A stretch of DNA of 64,000 bases from Pseudomonas sp. Fl4BN1 (lineage in GTDB: Bacteria; Pseudomonadota; Gammaproteobacteria; Pseudomonadales; Pseudomonadaceae). Each line of letters starts with the position of its first letter. Positions within the stretch are counted from its first letter, which is position 1. Position numbers and translations under genes: made by a program. The DNA is taken from the NCBI RefSeq assembly GCF_009908285.1, contig NZ_JAAARM010000020.1, forward strand, positions 1 through 64,000. Reading direction: 5' to 3'. The notes below the pieces were generated by a model, which searched no databases, was not told the origin of the DNA, and was given only the letters and a program-made list of their open reading frames with translations. Below, piece after piece: positions 26,949 to 35,139 of this stretch.

Positions 26949-27710
26949 ATGACCACCCTACTGACCAAGTTTCGCGGTCTATTGCTGCCCCTGCTGCTGA
27001 TCGGCGGCTGGGAATACCTGTCGCGCCAGGACGCCGCCGGGGCCTATGCCTTCGTGCCGCTGTCCACCATTGGCAGCGCCTTGCTGGAACTGCTGGGCAA
27101 CGGCGAATTGTCGGTCAACCTGCTGGCCAGCCTGGGCCGGGCCAGCGGCGGCCTGCTGCTGGGCACCCTGGCCGGGGTGCTGCTGGGGGGCCTGATGGCC
27201 CTGTCAGCCCTGGCCAACCGCCTGATCGGCCCGCTGTTCCATTCAATCCGCCAAGTACCGATGCTCGGCTGGATTCCGCTGATCGCCATGTGGTTCGGCA
27301 ACGGTGAGTTTTCCAAGATGCTGATCGTCAGCCTCGCGGCCTTCTACCCCATGGTGCTCAACACCTACCAGGGCTTTTGCCAGGTGGAACGGCGCTACCG
27401 CGAGGTCGGCCAGGTGCTGGTGCTCGGCCCGGTGCAGCGGCTGCGGCACATCCTGTTGCCGGCGGCCCTGCCGAGCATTGCCACCGGCCTGTTGCAGGCT
27501 CTGGCCTTTGCCTGGGTGACGGCGGTGGGCAGCGAGCTGTTCCTGTCCTCCGGTGCCGGCCTGGGCAACCTGATGATGAACGCCGAGGCCGGCTCGCGCA
27601 TGGAGATCATCGTGCTCTGCGTGCTGTGCATCGGCCTGTGCGGCTACCTGATGACCCTGCTGTTGACCCTTCTGAGCCGCCGCCTGCTGCGCTGGCGCCC
27701 TACCCGTTAA
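26949..27710 (+). CDS. Sulfonate/nitrate-type ABC importer permease 2 (SsuC-like)
   Basis: 253-residue permease of the same class as its neighbour but clearly divergent, suggesting a heterodimeric channel. Hydrophobic segments begin at LLLPLLLIGGWEYL. The coupling loop is ERRYREVGQVLVLGPVQRLRHILLPAALPSIATGLLQAL. The start follows TAGGAG. It is placed between permease 1 and the ATPase in one operon. Most SsuC-type importers use one permease gene, so two unlike copies are notable. Confidence 0.9.
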   Translation: MTTLLTKFRGLLLPLLLIGGWEYLSRQDAAGAYAFVPLSTIGSALLELLGNGELSVNLLASLGRASGGLLLGTLAGVLLGGLMALSALANRLIGPLFHSIRQVPMLGWIPLIAMWFGNGEFSKMLIVSLAAFYPMVLNTYQGFCQVERRYREVGQVLVLGPVQRLRHILLPAALPSIATGLLQALAFAWVTAVGSELFLSSGAGLGNLMMNAEAGSRMEIIVLCVLCIGLCGYLMTLLLTLLSRRLLRWRPTR

Positions 27711-27720
27711 GGCCCCCTCC

Positions 27721-28518
27721 ATGAATGCAATCGCCCAACACGCCCCGCTTTACAGCCACCACCACACACCGCCCGGGGCCCTGCAGATCCGCGGCCTGAA
27801 CAAGAGCTACCGGATCCAGGGCCAGGCCCTGCCGGTGCTGCAAGGCATCGACCTGGACGTCCAGCCTGGTGAATTCGTCAGCATCGTCGGCGCCAGCGGC
27901 TGCGGCAAATCCACCCTGCTGCGGCTGATCGTCGGCCTGGAGGGCGACTATCAGGGGCAGATGCTGCTGGACGGCAAGCCGGTGACCGGCACCAGCCTGG
28001 AACGGGGCATCGTGTTCCAGGACCACCGACTGTTTCCCTGGATGACCCTGGCCCAGAACATCGCCCTGGCCTTGAAGAACCACCCCTTGTCCGCCGCCGA
28101 GAAACAGCGCCGGGTGGCCGAGCACATTGCCCTGGTCAACCTGCAAGGCTTCGAGCAGGCCTACCCCCATCAACTGTCCGGCGGCATGGCCCAACGGGGG
28201 GCGATTGCCCGGGCGCTGATCAACCAGCCCAAGGTGCTGTTGCTGGATGAACCCCTGGGGGCACTGGATGCCCTGACCCGGGTGCACCTGCAGCACGAAC
28301 TGCAACGGATCTGGGTGCAGCAGCGCTGCACGGTGATCATGGTCACCCATGACATTGAAGAAGCGCTGTACCTGGGGGACCGGGTGATCGTGATGGACGC
28401 CCATCCGGGGCGGATCAAGCATGAGATTCGTGTCGACCTGCCCCATCCGCGGGACCGCAGCTCCCCGGTGCTGCAGGGCTACAAGGAGCAGTTGCTGGAG
28501 GAATTGGTCGGGCATTGA
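27721..28518 (+). CDS. Sulfonate/nitrate-type ABC importer ATPase (SsuB-like)
   Basis: 265-residue ATPase. Walker A GASGCGKST, signature LSGGMAQRGAIARAL (the form typical of SsuB/TauB/NrtD), Walker B VLLLDEPLGALDALTR and switch His in MVTHDIEEALYLGDRVIVM. The start is the ATG 10 bases after permease 2. The N-terminus is His-rich (HAPLYSHHHTPPG), perhaps a metal-binding tail. It is the last gene of the sigma54 operon, ending just before REP array J, which separates it from a convergent operon. Confidence 0.92.
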   Translation: MNAIAQHAPLYSHHHTPPGALQIRGLNKSYRIQGQALPVLQGIDLDVQPGEFVSIVGASGCGKSTLLRLIVGLEGDYQGQMLLDGKPVTGTSLERGIVFQDHRLFPWMTLAQNIALALKNHPLSAAEKQRRVAEHIALVNLQGFEQAYPHQLSGGMAQRGAIARALINQPKVLLLDEPLGALDALTRVHLQHELQRIWVQQRCTVIMVTHDIEEALYLGDRVIVMDAHPGRIKHEIRVDLPHPRDRSSPVLQGYKEQLLEELVGH

Positions 28519-28551
28519 TGGTCGGGGTAGCACCACGATTACGTGGGGGCT

Positions 28552-28966
28552 GTAGGAGCTGGCTTGCCAGCGAAGGCGTCGGCCGAGGCGGTGCAAGGCT
28601 TGCGGGCCTCTTCGCCGGCAAGCCGGCTCCTACACAGGTGGCCTTGCGGTGGCGCTGGGGCTGTAGGAGCTAGCTTGCCAGCGAAGGCGTCGGCCGGGGC
28701 GGTGCAAGGCTTGCGGGCCTCTTCGCCGGCAAGCCGGCTCCTACACAGGTGGCCTTGCGATTACGTGGGCGCTGTAGGAGCTGGCTTGCCAGCGAAGGCG
28801 CCGGTCGGGGCGGTGCAAGGCTTGCGGGCCTCTTCGCCGGCAAGCCGGCTCCTACACAGGTGGCGTTGCGATTGCGCTGGGGCTGTAGGAGCTGGCTTGC
28901 CAGCGAAGGCGTCGGCCGAGGCGGTGCAAGGCTTGCGGGCCTCTTCGCCGGCAAGCCGGCTCCTAC
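28552..28966. repeat. REP/REPIN array J, exact 111-bp tandem period
   Basis: Four REPIN units with direct halves at 28552, 28663, 28774 and 28885 (exactly 111 bases apart). The shared spacer is ACACAGGTGGCCTTGCG plus GGGCT. It fills the gap between two convergent operons and is well placed as a bidirectional terminator. It is the last REP array; none is seen from 29 to 64 kb. Confidence 0.93.
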
Positions 28967-29001
28967 AAGGGGAGCCGGTGTTGCGCCGGCAATACGGGGG
29001 C

Positions 29002-29766
29002 TCAGGCGTGGGACCAGCGCCGGTGCAGGCCGCGGGCCAGGGCGTCGAGGGCGAAACCCAATACGCCGATCAGCAGGACCATGGCCATCAGTTCCGAATA
29101 GGCCAGGCGGTCCCGGGTATCAAGAATGAAGTAGCCCAGGCCAGCGCTGACACCAAGCATTTCGCAAGGCACCAGGACGATCCACAAGATGCCGATGGAT
29201 AACCGTACTCCGGTCAGCACATGCCCCAGGACACCGGGCAGGATCACCTTGCGCAGGGTCTCCCAGCGGGTGGCGCTAAGGCTGCGGCTCAGTTGCAGCC
29301 AGCGTGGGTCGAGCTGGCGTACGCCAGCCGCGGTGTTGAGCAGGATCGGCCACAGCGCGGCAAATGCCAGGAGGAAGTAGATCGGCTGGTCTCCTACCCC
29401 CATCAGCATCACCACCACCGGCATCCAGGACAGCGGCGAGATCATCCGCAGGAACTGGAACGCCGGGGTGGTGGCCGCCTCCAGGTGCCGGTAGCTGCCC
29501 ACCAGCAGGCCCAGGGGCACGCCGATCAGCAGGGCCAGCAACAGCCCCACCAGGATGCGCTTGAGGCTCACCAGCACATGCTCATACAGCTCGCCGCGCC
29601 CCAGCAGTTCCACCAGGCTGGCGAAGGTCGCCTCGGGGGAGAAACGCGCCGCCAGGCCATTGCCGCCGCCCAGCAGGTGCACCCCCAGCCACCAGCCCAG
29701 CAGCAGGCTCAATAGCCCGGCCAGGCCCAGGACCCAATGGCTCAGGGAGGAAGGTTGCTTGCCCAT
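29002..29766 (-). CDS. Sulfonate/nitrate-type ABC importer permease (SsuC-like)
   Basis: 254-residue permease with family layout: N-terminal helix VLGLAGLLSLLLGWWLGVHLL, the FSPEATFASLVELLGRGELYEHVLVSLKR region, and coupling loop LDPRWLQLSRSLSATRWETLRKVILPGVLGHVLTGVRL. The ATG overlaps the stop of the binding-protein gene by one base (TGATG). A TTG one codon earlier has better spacing from GAGGAG and may be the real start. It is the last gene of the operon that starts at 33433, and its partners (ATPase, binding protein) are upstream in the same operon. Confidence 0.9.
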   Translation of the reverse strand: MGKQPSSLSHWVLGLAGLLSLLLGWWLGVHLLGGGNGLAARFSPEATFASLVELLGRGELYEHVLVSLKRILVGLLLALLIGVPLGLLVGSYRHLEAATTPAFQFLRMISPLSWMPVVVMLMGVGDQPIYFLLAFAALWPILLNTAAGVRQLDPRWLQLSRSLSATRWETLRKVILPGVLGHVLTGVRLSIGILWIVLVPCEMLGVSAGLGYFILDTRDRLAYSELMAMVLLIGVLGFALDALARGLHRRWSHA

Positions 29767-30965
29767 CAAAGACCGAACTCCTCGCTGCGTTCGAAACTGT
29801 CCGCCAGGCCGAAGGCCTTGAGCCCGCCCACCGAAGCGATGGCGTTGCGCACGAAGCGATCATCCACCAGGTCCTTGGCGGTGTGCGCCGGATCAAGGCC
29901 AGCCAGGAAGCCCTTGTCGCCCTCGATCAGGGTGTCCTTGAGGCGCTTGACCAATTCCTCGGTGTAGCTGGGGAACGGATACGGCTGGAAGTCGATGCGT
30001 TGTTCGTCCCAGTGGCTGTGCTGGATCGCCCCACTGGCCAGGTAGGCCTCGCGATCCTCGGCCGCCGGGGCCAGCACCCGTTTCAGCACCTGGGGCGCAT
30101 GGGGGGTGTAGCGGTTGGCGCCGTCCTTGGACAGCAACTGGGCCGCTTCGGCGCGGTGATCACGGGTCCACAGCTGGGCCTTGACGATGGCGTTGACCAC
30201 CTTCTGCGACCACTCGGGACGGTTGTTCAGGTCATGCTCGTGCATGAACACCACGCAGCAGGCGTGGTTGCGCCAGACATCCCCGGTAAAGCGCTGCACC
30301 CGTCCGACCTTGAGTTCCTCGGCCAGGGCGTTGAACGGCTCGGCGACGATGTAGCCGGCAATCCGCTGGCTGGCCAGGGCTGGCGGCATATCCGAAGGCG
30401 GCAGCACCAGCAGGTTGACCTCGTTGGCACCCAGGGCACTGCCAGCGGCCTTGCTCACCGGCACCAGGCCGTGGTCGCGGAACAGCTGCTGCACCACCAC
30501 GTTATGGATCGAATACCAGAACGGAATCGCCACCGACTGCCCAGCCAGTTGCTTGACCTCGGTAATGCCCGGGGCCACGGTCAGGCCGGAACCGCCGACA
30601 TGATTCCAGGCCACTACCTTGGCCGGCACCTGGCTGCCATACCGAGCCCAGACGGTCATCGGCGACAGCAGGTGGATGACGTTGACCTGCCCGGAAATGA
30701 ACGCCTCGATTACCTGGGCCCAGCTGCGCAACAGCACCGGGCGCTCGGCCTTGATCCCTTCGGCCTCGAACAGGCCATTGTTGTGGGCCACCAGCAACGG
30801 CGTGGCGTCGGTGATCGGCAGGTAGCCGATGCGCACCGGCGCATCCGGTTCCTGGGCAGCGCGGGCCTGCAGGCTGTTGAGCAGCGGCAAGGCGCCGCCA
30901 GCTGTCAGCAGTGCGCTGAGTTTAAGAAAGTCACGACGCGTGTGAGTGAAGTCGTCCAGGCACAT
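29766..30965 (-). CDS. Sulfonate/nitrate-type ABC importer binding protein, Tat-exported (NrtA/SsuA-like)
   Basis: 399-residue binding protein. The start is Met 30965 (GGAG upstream), giving MCLDDFTHTRRDFLKLS with a twin-arginine motif, then LLTAGGALPLLNSLQARAAQ ending in an AxA-type cleavage site. The NrtA/CmpA-like core includes RIGYLPITDATPLLVAHNNGLFEAEG, VIEAFISGQVNVIHLLSPM and GYIVAEPFNALAEEL. Unlike the three DszB-like proteins, it has a proper export signal and no CPVP motif, and so is a genuine binding protein. It overlaps the ATPase gene by 35 bases and the permease by one. The ligand is probably a small organosulfur anion, judging from neighbours. Confidence 0.9.
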   Translation of the reverse strand: MCLDDFTHTRRDFLKLSALLTAGGALPLLNSLQARAAQEPDAPVRIGYLPITDATPLLVAHNNGLFEAEGIKAERPVLLRSWAQVIEAFISGQVNVIHLLSPMTVWARYGSQVPAKVVAWNHVGGSGLTVAPGITEVKQLAGQSVAIPFWYSIHNVVVQQLFRDHGLVPVSKAAGSALGANEVNLLVLPPSDMPPALASQRIAGYIVAEPFNALAEELKVGRVQRFTGDVWRNHACCVVFMHEHDLNNRPEWSQKVVNAIVKAQLWTRDHRAEAAQLLSKDGANRYTPHAPQVLKRVLAPAAEDREAYLASGAIQHSHWDEQRIDFQPYPFPSYTEELVKRLKDTLIEGDKGFLAGLDPAHTAKDLVDDRFVRNAIASVGGLKAFGLADSFERSEEFGL

Positions 30966-31770
30966 GGTCAATCTCCGACGGTGCAGGCAAAGGGGAATTA
31001 AGCGGATTGCGGCTCGCCCGCCGAAGGGTTTTGAGAATCTCGATACGCAGGGCGCCCAGCTCCTCGATCCGCTCGGCACGTGGCGCCGGTAAATCGATGT
31101 GCCACTGGCCGAGGGTGCGCGCCGGGCTGTTACCCAGTAGCAGAACCCGGTCCGACAGCAGCAGGGCTTCGTCAATGTCGTGGGTGATCAGCAGCGCTGC
31201 GGTCTGGTGCTGGCCGATTACCTTGAGCAGCAGTTGTTGCATGTCGGCGCGGGTCACCTCGTCCAGCGCGCCGAAGGGTTCGTCCAGCAGCAGCACCTGG
31301 GGCTGGCGAGCCAGGCAGCGGGCCAGCGCCGTGCGCTGGGCCATGCCGCCGGAGAGCTGTGCCGGGTAGCGCTGGCGGGCGTGTTCCAGGCCCACCGCGG
31401 CAATCGCCTGGTCGATGCGCTCCTTGCGCTGCTGTGGGCTCAGGTGCGGCTGGCGGGCGAAATCCAGGCCGAAGGCGACGTTGTGCTCCAGGTTCAGCCA
31501 GGGCAGCAGGCTGGGGTCCTGGAACGCCACGGCGACCCGCGGATGAGGCCCGTCGAGGGTTTCCCCCAGCAGGCTGACCTGCCCGGCATGGGGCTTCTGC
31601 AGGCCGGCCAGGACCCGCAGCAGGCTGGACTTGCCGACCCCGCTGGGGCCAAGGATGGACACCACTTCGCCGGCCTGCAGCTGCAGGTCGAAGTCCTCCA
31701 GCACGCTGTGCCAGCCATCTGCTGCCGGGTAGCCGAGGCTGATTGCCTGTGCGTTCAACAGGCCACTCAT
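30931..31770 (-). CDS. Sulfonate/nitrate-type ABC importer ATPase (SsuB-like)
   Basis: 279-residue ATPase. Walker A GPSGVGKSS, signature LSGGMAQRTALARCL, Walker B VLLLDEPFGALDEVTR, switch His in LITHDIDEALLLSDRVLLL. The start is the ATG of MSGLLNAQAISLGYP, overlapping the stop of the upstream flavoprotein gene by 4 bases. The 3' end overlaps the binding-protein gene by 35 bases, a long overlap that may couple translation. The frame is open further upstream, but only as a shadow of the flavoprotein gene. Confidence 0.9.
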   Translation of the reverse strand: MSGLLNAQAISLGYPAADGWHSVLEDFDLQLQAGEVVSILGPSGVGKSSLLRVLAGLQKPHAGQVSLLGETLDGPHPRVAVAFQDPSLLPWLNLEHNVAFGLDFARQPHLSPQQRKERIDQAIAAVGLEHARQRYPAQLSGGMAQRTALARCLARQPQVLLLDEPFGALDEVTRADMQQLLLKVIGQHQTAALLITHDIDEALLLSDRVLLLGNSPARTLGQWHIDLPAPRAERIEELGALRIEILKTLRRASRNPLNSPLPAPSEIDHVPGRLHSHAS

Positions 31771-32837
31771 GCTGCCGCGTTCCGCGCCTGGCGTTGCAGT
31801 TCGGCGCGCAGTTGCACCAGGCTCGGGGTAACGATGGGCACGAACGCCGACTCCCGCCAGCGCCGGGCGAAACCGCTGCCGAACTCGCTGAGGTAGGCCT
31901 TGCCGCCGCTGGCCTGCAACTCCAGCTGCACGGCGTTGGCGGTGGCTTCGGCCAAGGCGATGCGAACCCGGAACAGCGCCCCGGGCTGGCTCAGGAAGCG
32001 CCCGTCGAGCAGGCCGCTCTTGAGCTCGCCGACAGTCTGTTCCAGAAGCTGGCGCTGCTCCAGCAAGGGCTCTTGAAGGATCGAACGGGAACCCTCGACA
32101 TGTTTTTCCACCTCGCTCAGGGCCCGGCGCGCCAGACCGATGGCCAGGGCGCATTGCAGGCCGAGAAAGGCCGGGCGCACCGCCGGCAGGAACACCCGGG
32201 CATCGTCGTGCAGCAGCCAGTCACGGGCCACCGCCACCTGGTTCAGTTCCAGGGCCGCGGTGTTGCTCGATTGCAGCCCCATCAGTTGCAGGTCGTCAGA
32301 ACGCTGCAACCCGGGCAAGGCATCCGGGATCGTCAGGATAAAGGGGGCACCGCCCTCCTCGCGCTCGATGGCCGCCGCCACCACGAACCCGCTTTTACGC
32401 AGGTTGGTAACCCAGTGCAGGCGGCCATTGAGGCTCCAACCGTGGTCCTGCGCCTGCGCCTTGACCTGCAAGGCTTCGATCCCCGAGAGGAATTTCATGG
32501 CATTGGACAGCCCGGTGGCCCCGGCCAGTTCGCCGCTGAGCAGCGACGGCAGCAGGCGCTGGCGCAAGCCGCTGTTGGGGCTGTGCAGCAGGTATTCGAT
32601 AAAGGCCCGCTGGCCCCAGCAGACAAAGGCCGCCGCCAGGGAATGGCTGGCCACCGTGGCCATGACTTCCAGGGCGTCGGTCAGGTCACCGCCGCTGCCG
32701 CCCTGGGCCGGGTCGATGCCGACCCGCAGCACCTGGGCGCCCGCCAGCCGGGCGAGAACCTGCTGCGGGTCGCACTGGCCCTGGTCGAGTGCCTGGGCCT
32801 GGGCGTCCAGCCACTCACTCAATAGCGGATTGAGCAT
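31767..32837 (-). CDS. Acyl-CoA-dehydrogenase-fold flavoprotein, putative flavin monooxygenase
   Basis: 356 residues, shorter than the SfnB-like protein of this window. Start at MLNPLLSEWLDAQAQ, preceded by AAGGAG; earlier in-frame Met codons overlap the upstream gene and lack that signal. Acyl-CoA-dehydrogenase-like blocks: IDPAQGGSGGDLTDALEVMATVA, GATGLSNAMKFLSG, LNGRLHWVTNLRKSGFVVAAAI, and a C-terminal helical part with LQASGGKAYLSEFGSGFARRWRE. The fold class also contains the FMNH2 monooxygenases DszC and SfnB, and the operon pairs it with a sulfonate-type importer, so organosulfur oxidation is more likely than fatty-acid oxidation. No electron-transfer flavoprotein or thiolase genes are nearby. 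Confidence 0.78.
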   Translation of the reverse strand: MLNPLLSEWLDAQAQALDQGQCDPQQVLARLAGAQVLRVGIDPAQGGSGGDLTDALEVMATVASHSLAAAFVCWGQRAFIEYLLHSPNSGLRQRLLPSLLSGELAGATGLSNAMKFLSGIEALQVKAQAQDHGWSLNGRLHWVTNLRKSGFVVAAAIEREEGGAPFILTIPDALPGLQRSDDLQLMGLQSSNTAALELNQVAVARDWLLHDDARVFLPAVRPAFLGLQCALAIGLARRALSEVEKHVEGSRSILQEPLLEQRQLLEQTVGELKSGLLDGRFLSQPGALFRVRIALAEATANAVQLELQASGGKAYLSEFGSGFARRWRESAFVPIVTPSLVQLRAELQRQARNAAA

Positions 32838-32872
32838 GTCGTTTACTCCTTGAAGGGCGTTGTCGCCCTGAC

Positions 32873-33433
32873 TCATTGACCTTGCGCGGACCAGCGATAC
32901 TTGGCCAGCTCGGGGTTCAGTTCGGTGCCGGCGAACACGTTGGCAAAGTTGCACAAGGTCGCCAGGCTGATGCCCAGGATCACTTCCAGGGCGTTGCCTT
33001 CGCTGTATCCTGCGGCCTTGAACTGGGCATAGCCCGGGTCGCTGACCTTGCCCCGGGTGGCGATCACTTCACGGGCGAACGCCGCCAGGGCTTCCAGCCG
33101 GGCCTCGGGCAAGGTGCTCTGCTCACGCAGGGCGCTGACCACCGGGTCCGGGAGTTTGGCCTTGTTCAGGGCCACCGAGGTATGACCTGCGACACAGAAG
33201 TCGCAGCCATGGGTGGTGGCCGCGATCAACTGCACCACTTCGCGCTCCGCCAGGCTCAGCTCGGCCTTGCCGTTGAGCGCCGAGACCGTGACGTAGGTTT
33301 CCAGGGCCGCCGGGGCGTTGGCCAGGATACCCAGCAGATTGGGAATGAACCCGGAGTTCTTCAAGGCATTTTCAAGAAACGGCCGAGCCGCTTCTGGGGC
33401 GCTGTGCAAGGTGTGTAGAGTGACGCGGGACAT
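32873..33433 (-). CDS. AhpD-like / carboxymuconolactone-decarboxylase-family protein
   Basis: 186-residue AhpD-like protein. The redox motif CxxCxxxH is seen in THGCDFCVAGHTS. AGGAG lies 9 bases before the chosen Met (MSRVTLHTL); an earlier in-frame Met is in the intergenic region. Members act as disulfide reductants or peroxidases. In flavoprotein operons they are often thought to remove peroxide or reactive by-products from uncoupled flavin. It is the first gene of the operon (then flavoprotein, ATPase, binding protein, permease) and divergent from the AraC gene. Confidence 0.87.
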   Translation of the reverse strand: MSRVTLHTLHSAPEAARPFLENALKNSGFIPNLLGILANAPAALETYVTVSALNGKAELSLAEREVVQLIAATTHGCDFCVAGHTSVALNKAKLPDPVVSALREQSTLPEARLEALAAFAREVIATRGKVSDPGYAQFKAAGYSEGNALEVILGISLATLCNFANVFAGTELNPELAKYRWSAQGQ

Positions 33434-33537
33434 GGAGTGGACTCCTGCTGTGTGGGTGTGCGTCAAGTCTGTTGGTTATAAGAATTTCGATCCATATTCT
33501 AAAGTAGCAATTACTTGCTCCTGAGTGTTTCCCTTAG
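33434..33537. promoter_or_regulatory. Divergent control region of the AhpD-flavoprotein-ABC operon and araC-type gene
   Basis: AT-rich 104-base gap. On the minus strand TTTAGA, 17 bases, TATAAC makes a plausible sigma70 promoter for the operon. On the plus strand TTGGTT, 17 bases, TATTCT could serve the regulator gene; the two overlap. Between them is an inverted repeat AGAAT-N10-ATTCT, which may be the operator of the AraC protein. No sigma54 box or TGCTG/CAGCA site is present. Confidence 0.45.
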
Positions 33538-34449
33538 ATGATTTCGTCAAACCCGCTGGTTGATTGGTTATTAGAAGGACTGGAACTCGATGCCAGCCTG
33601 TTTCACATCGGTCGCTACTGCGGCGGCTGGCACGCCAGCACCCAGGGCCTGGCCCGGGCCAGCTTCCACCTGGTTGTGCAGGGTCATTGCTGGTTGCATA
33701 TCGATGGCGTGCCCGAGGCCCAGTGTCTAAATGCCGGGGATGCGGTTTTCCTGCTGCAGGACCTGGGTTATCGGCTGTCCAGCGCGCAGCAGGCCGAAGT
33801 TGCCCAGCAGTTGCCACGCCTGGCCATGGGCCCGCTGGACCCGACTGCCCAGGACGGCGTCGGGCTGGTCTGCGGCTTTTTCCATTTCAAGTCCGGGCTG
33901 TCCTCGCTGATCATCGACGGTCTGCCGGGCTGGATCATCCTGCAGGCCGGTGACCCCTCGCTGAGTGCCGCGCGGGCGCTGTTCCAGCTGATTCTCGACG
34001 AATGCCAACGGCTCCCGGCACCGTCCCAGGCGTTGCTCGAACGTCTCAGTCACCTGCTGTTTCTGTATGTATTGCGCCAGCAGGTCAGCGATAACCAGGA
34101 CCTCGGCGGCCTGGTGGCCCTGGCCCGGCATCCGGCGTTTGCGCCGTTGCTGGAGCAACTGATCCAGCGGCCCGGCGAGCCGTGGCCCCTGGAAAGCATG
34201 GCGGCCCTCACCGGGCTCTCGCGGTCGGCGTTTTTCAAACGCTTCAATGAGCTTGCCGGACAGTCCCCGGGGCAGGTCCTGCTGGCCCTGCGCATGCGCC
34301 ATGCCTGCCAACGGCTCAAGGCCAACCAGACCGTGGAGCAAGTCGGGGCTGCCGTGGGCTATCAGTCGATTGCCGCCTTTACCCGGGCCTTCACCAAGGC
34401 GGTGGGGCTGCAACCGGGGGCCTACCGCAAGCAGCATGAAGGACGCTGA
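33538..34449 (+). CDS. AraC-family transcription regulator with cupin-type sensor domain
   Basis: 303 residues. The N-terminal part (about 1-190) is a cupin-like ligand domain (FHLVVQGHCWLHIDGVPEAQCLNAGDAVFLL). The C-terminal part has two helix-turn-helix units: PWPLESMAALTGLSRSAFFKRFNELAGQSPGQVLLALRM and VEQVGAAVGYQSIAAFTRAFTKAVGLQPGAYR. Divergent placement makes it the likely local regulator of the operon starting at 33433. The effector is unknown, perhaps the transported sulfur compound or a product. It converges on metI with a gap of 18 bases. Confidence 0.88.
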   Translation: MISSNPLVDWLLEGLELDASLFHIGRYCGGWHASTQGLARASFHLVVQGHCWLHIDGVPEAQCLNAGDAVFLLQDLGYRLSSAQQAEVAQQLPRLAMGPLDPTAQDGVGLVCGFFHFKSGLSSLIIDGLPGWIILQAGDPSLSAARALFQLILDECQRLPAPSQALLERLSHLLFLYVLRQQVSDNQDLGGLVALARHPAFAPLLEQLIQRPGEPWPLESMAALTGLSRSAFFKRFNELAGQSPGQVLLALRMRHACQRLKANQTVEQVGAAVGYQSIAAFTRAFTKAVGLQPGAYRKQHEGR

Positions 34450-34467
34450 GCCACACCGGCACCAGGC

Positions 34468-35139
34468 TCAGCGCCGGTGAGCCAGGGCCCGCACCAGCCG
34501 GTCGCCACAGCTCTGTACGCCCTGGACCAGCAGCACCAGGACCAGCACCGTGGCCAACATGATCTGGTTGTTGAAGCGCTGATAGCCATAGCGGATCGCC
34601 AGGTCCCCCAGCCCACCTCCGCCAATGACTCCGGCCATGGAAGAGAAGCCGATCAGCATCACCAGGGTCAGGGTCAACCCTGCCAATAGCGCCGGTAAGG
34701 CTTCGGGCAGCAAGGCCTTGAAGATCACATGGCCGATGTGTCCACCCATGGCCAGGATCGCCTCGATTCGCCCCTTGTCCACTTCATCCAGGGCGTTCTC
34801 GACAATTCGCGCAAAGAACGGAAAGGCGCCGATGGTGATGGGCACCACCGCGGCGGTGCTGCCCAGGGTGGTGCCCACCACCAGCCGGGTCAGGGGAATC
34901 AGGGCAATCAACAACACCACGAAGGGCAATGAGCGGCCGAGATTGACCAGCCCGCCCAACAGGCGATTAAGGCGTGGCATCGGGCACAGCCCGCCTTTGC
35001 GGCTGACGAACAGCAACACCCCCAGCGGCAGGCCGATCAACAGGGTCAACAGCGACGCCAGGAACACCATGTACAGCGTTTCGCCGGTGGCGATCAACAG
35101 CAGTTGCGCCAGTTCCTGCCAATCAACACTGCGGTTCAC
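34468..35139 (-). CDS. metI: Methionine-type ABC importer permease MetI
   Basis: 223-residue permease of the methionine (MetNIQ) importer. Family blocks: ETLYMVFLASLLTLLIGLPLGVLLF, LGRSLPFVVLLIALIPLTRLVVGTTLG, and coupling loop IEAILAMGGHIGHVIFKALLPEALPALLAG. Overlaps metN by 4 bases. The operon order is oxygenase, metQ, metN, metI. It may be a second Met locus serving methionine derivatives or another sulfur compound, since an oxygenase heads it. Confidence 0.92.
   Translation of the reverse strand: MNRSVDWQELAQLLLIATGETLYMVFLASLLTLLIGLPLGVLLFVSRKGGLCPMPRLNRLLGGLVNLGRSLPFVVLLIALIPLTRLVVGTTLGSTAAVVPITIGAFPFFARIVENALDEVDKGRIEAILAMGGHIGHVIFKALLPEALPALLAGLTLTLVMLIGFSSMAGVIGGGGLGDLAIRYGYQRFNNQIMLATVLVLVLLVQGVQSCGDRLVRALAHRR

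Noticed and set aside
29766..30965. A further DszB-like desulfinase
   Set aside because: Has a Tat signal, lacks CPVP and the His-N9-Arg-GG pattern, and is in a complete importer operon, so it is a genuine binding protein.
31767..32837. Fatty-acid beta-oxidation acyl-CoA dehydrogenase
   Set aside because: No other beta-oxidation or electron-transfer flavoprotein genes nearby; the operon is a sulfonate-type importer, and related flavin monooxygenases share the fold.
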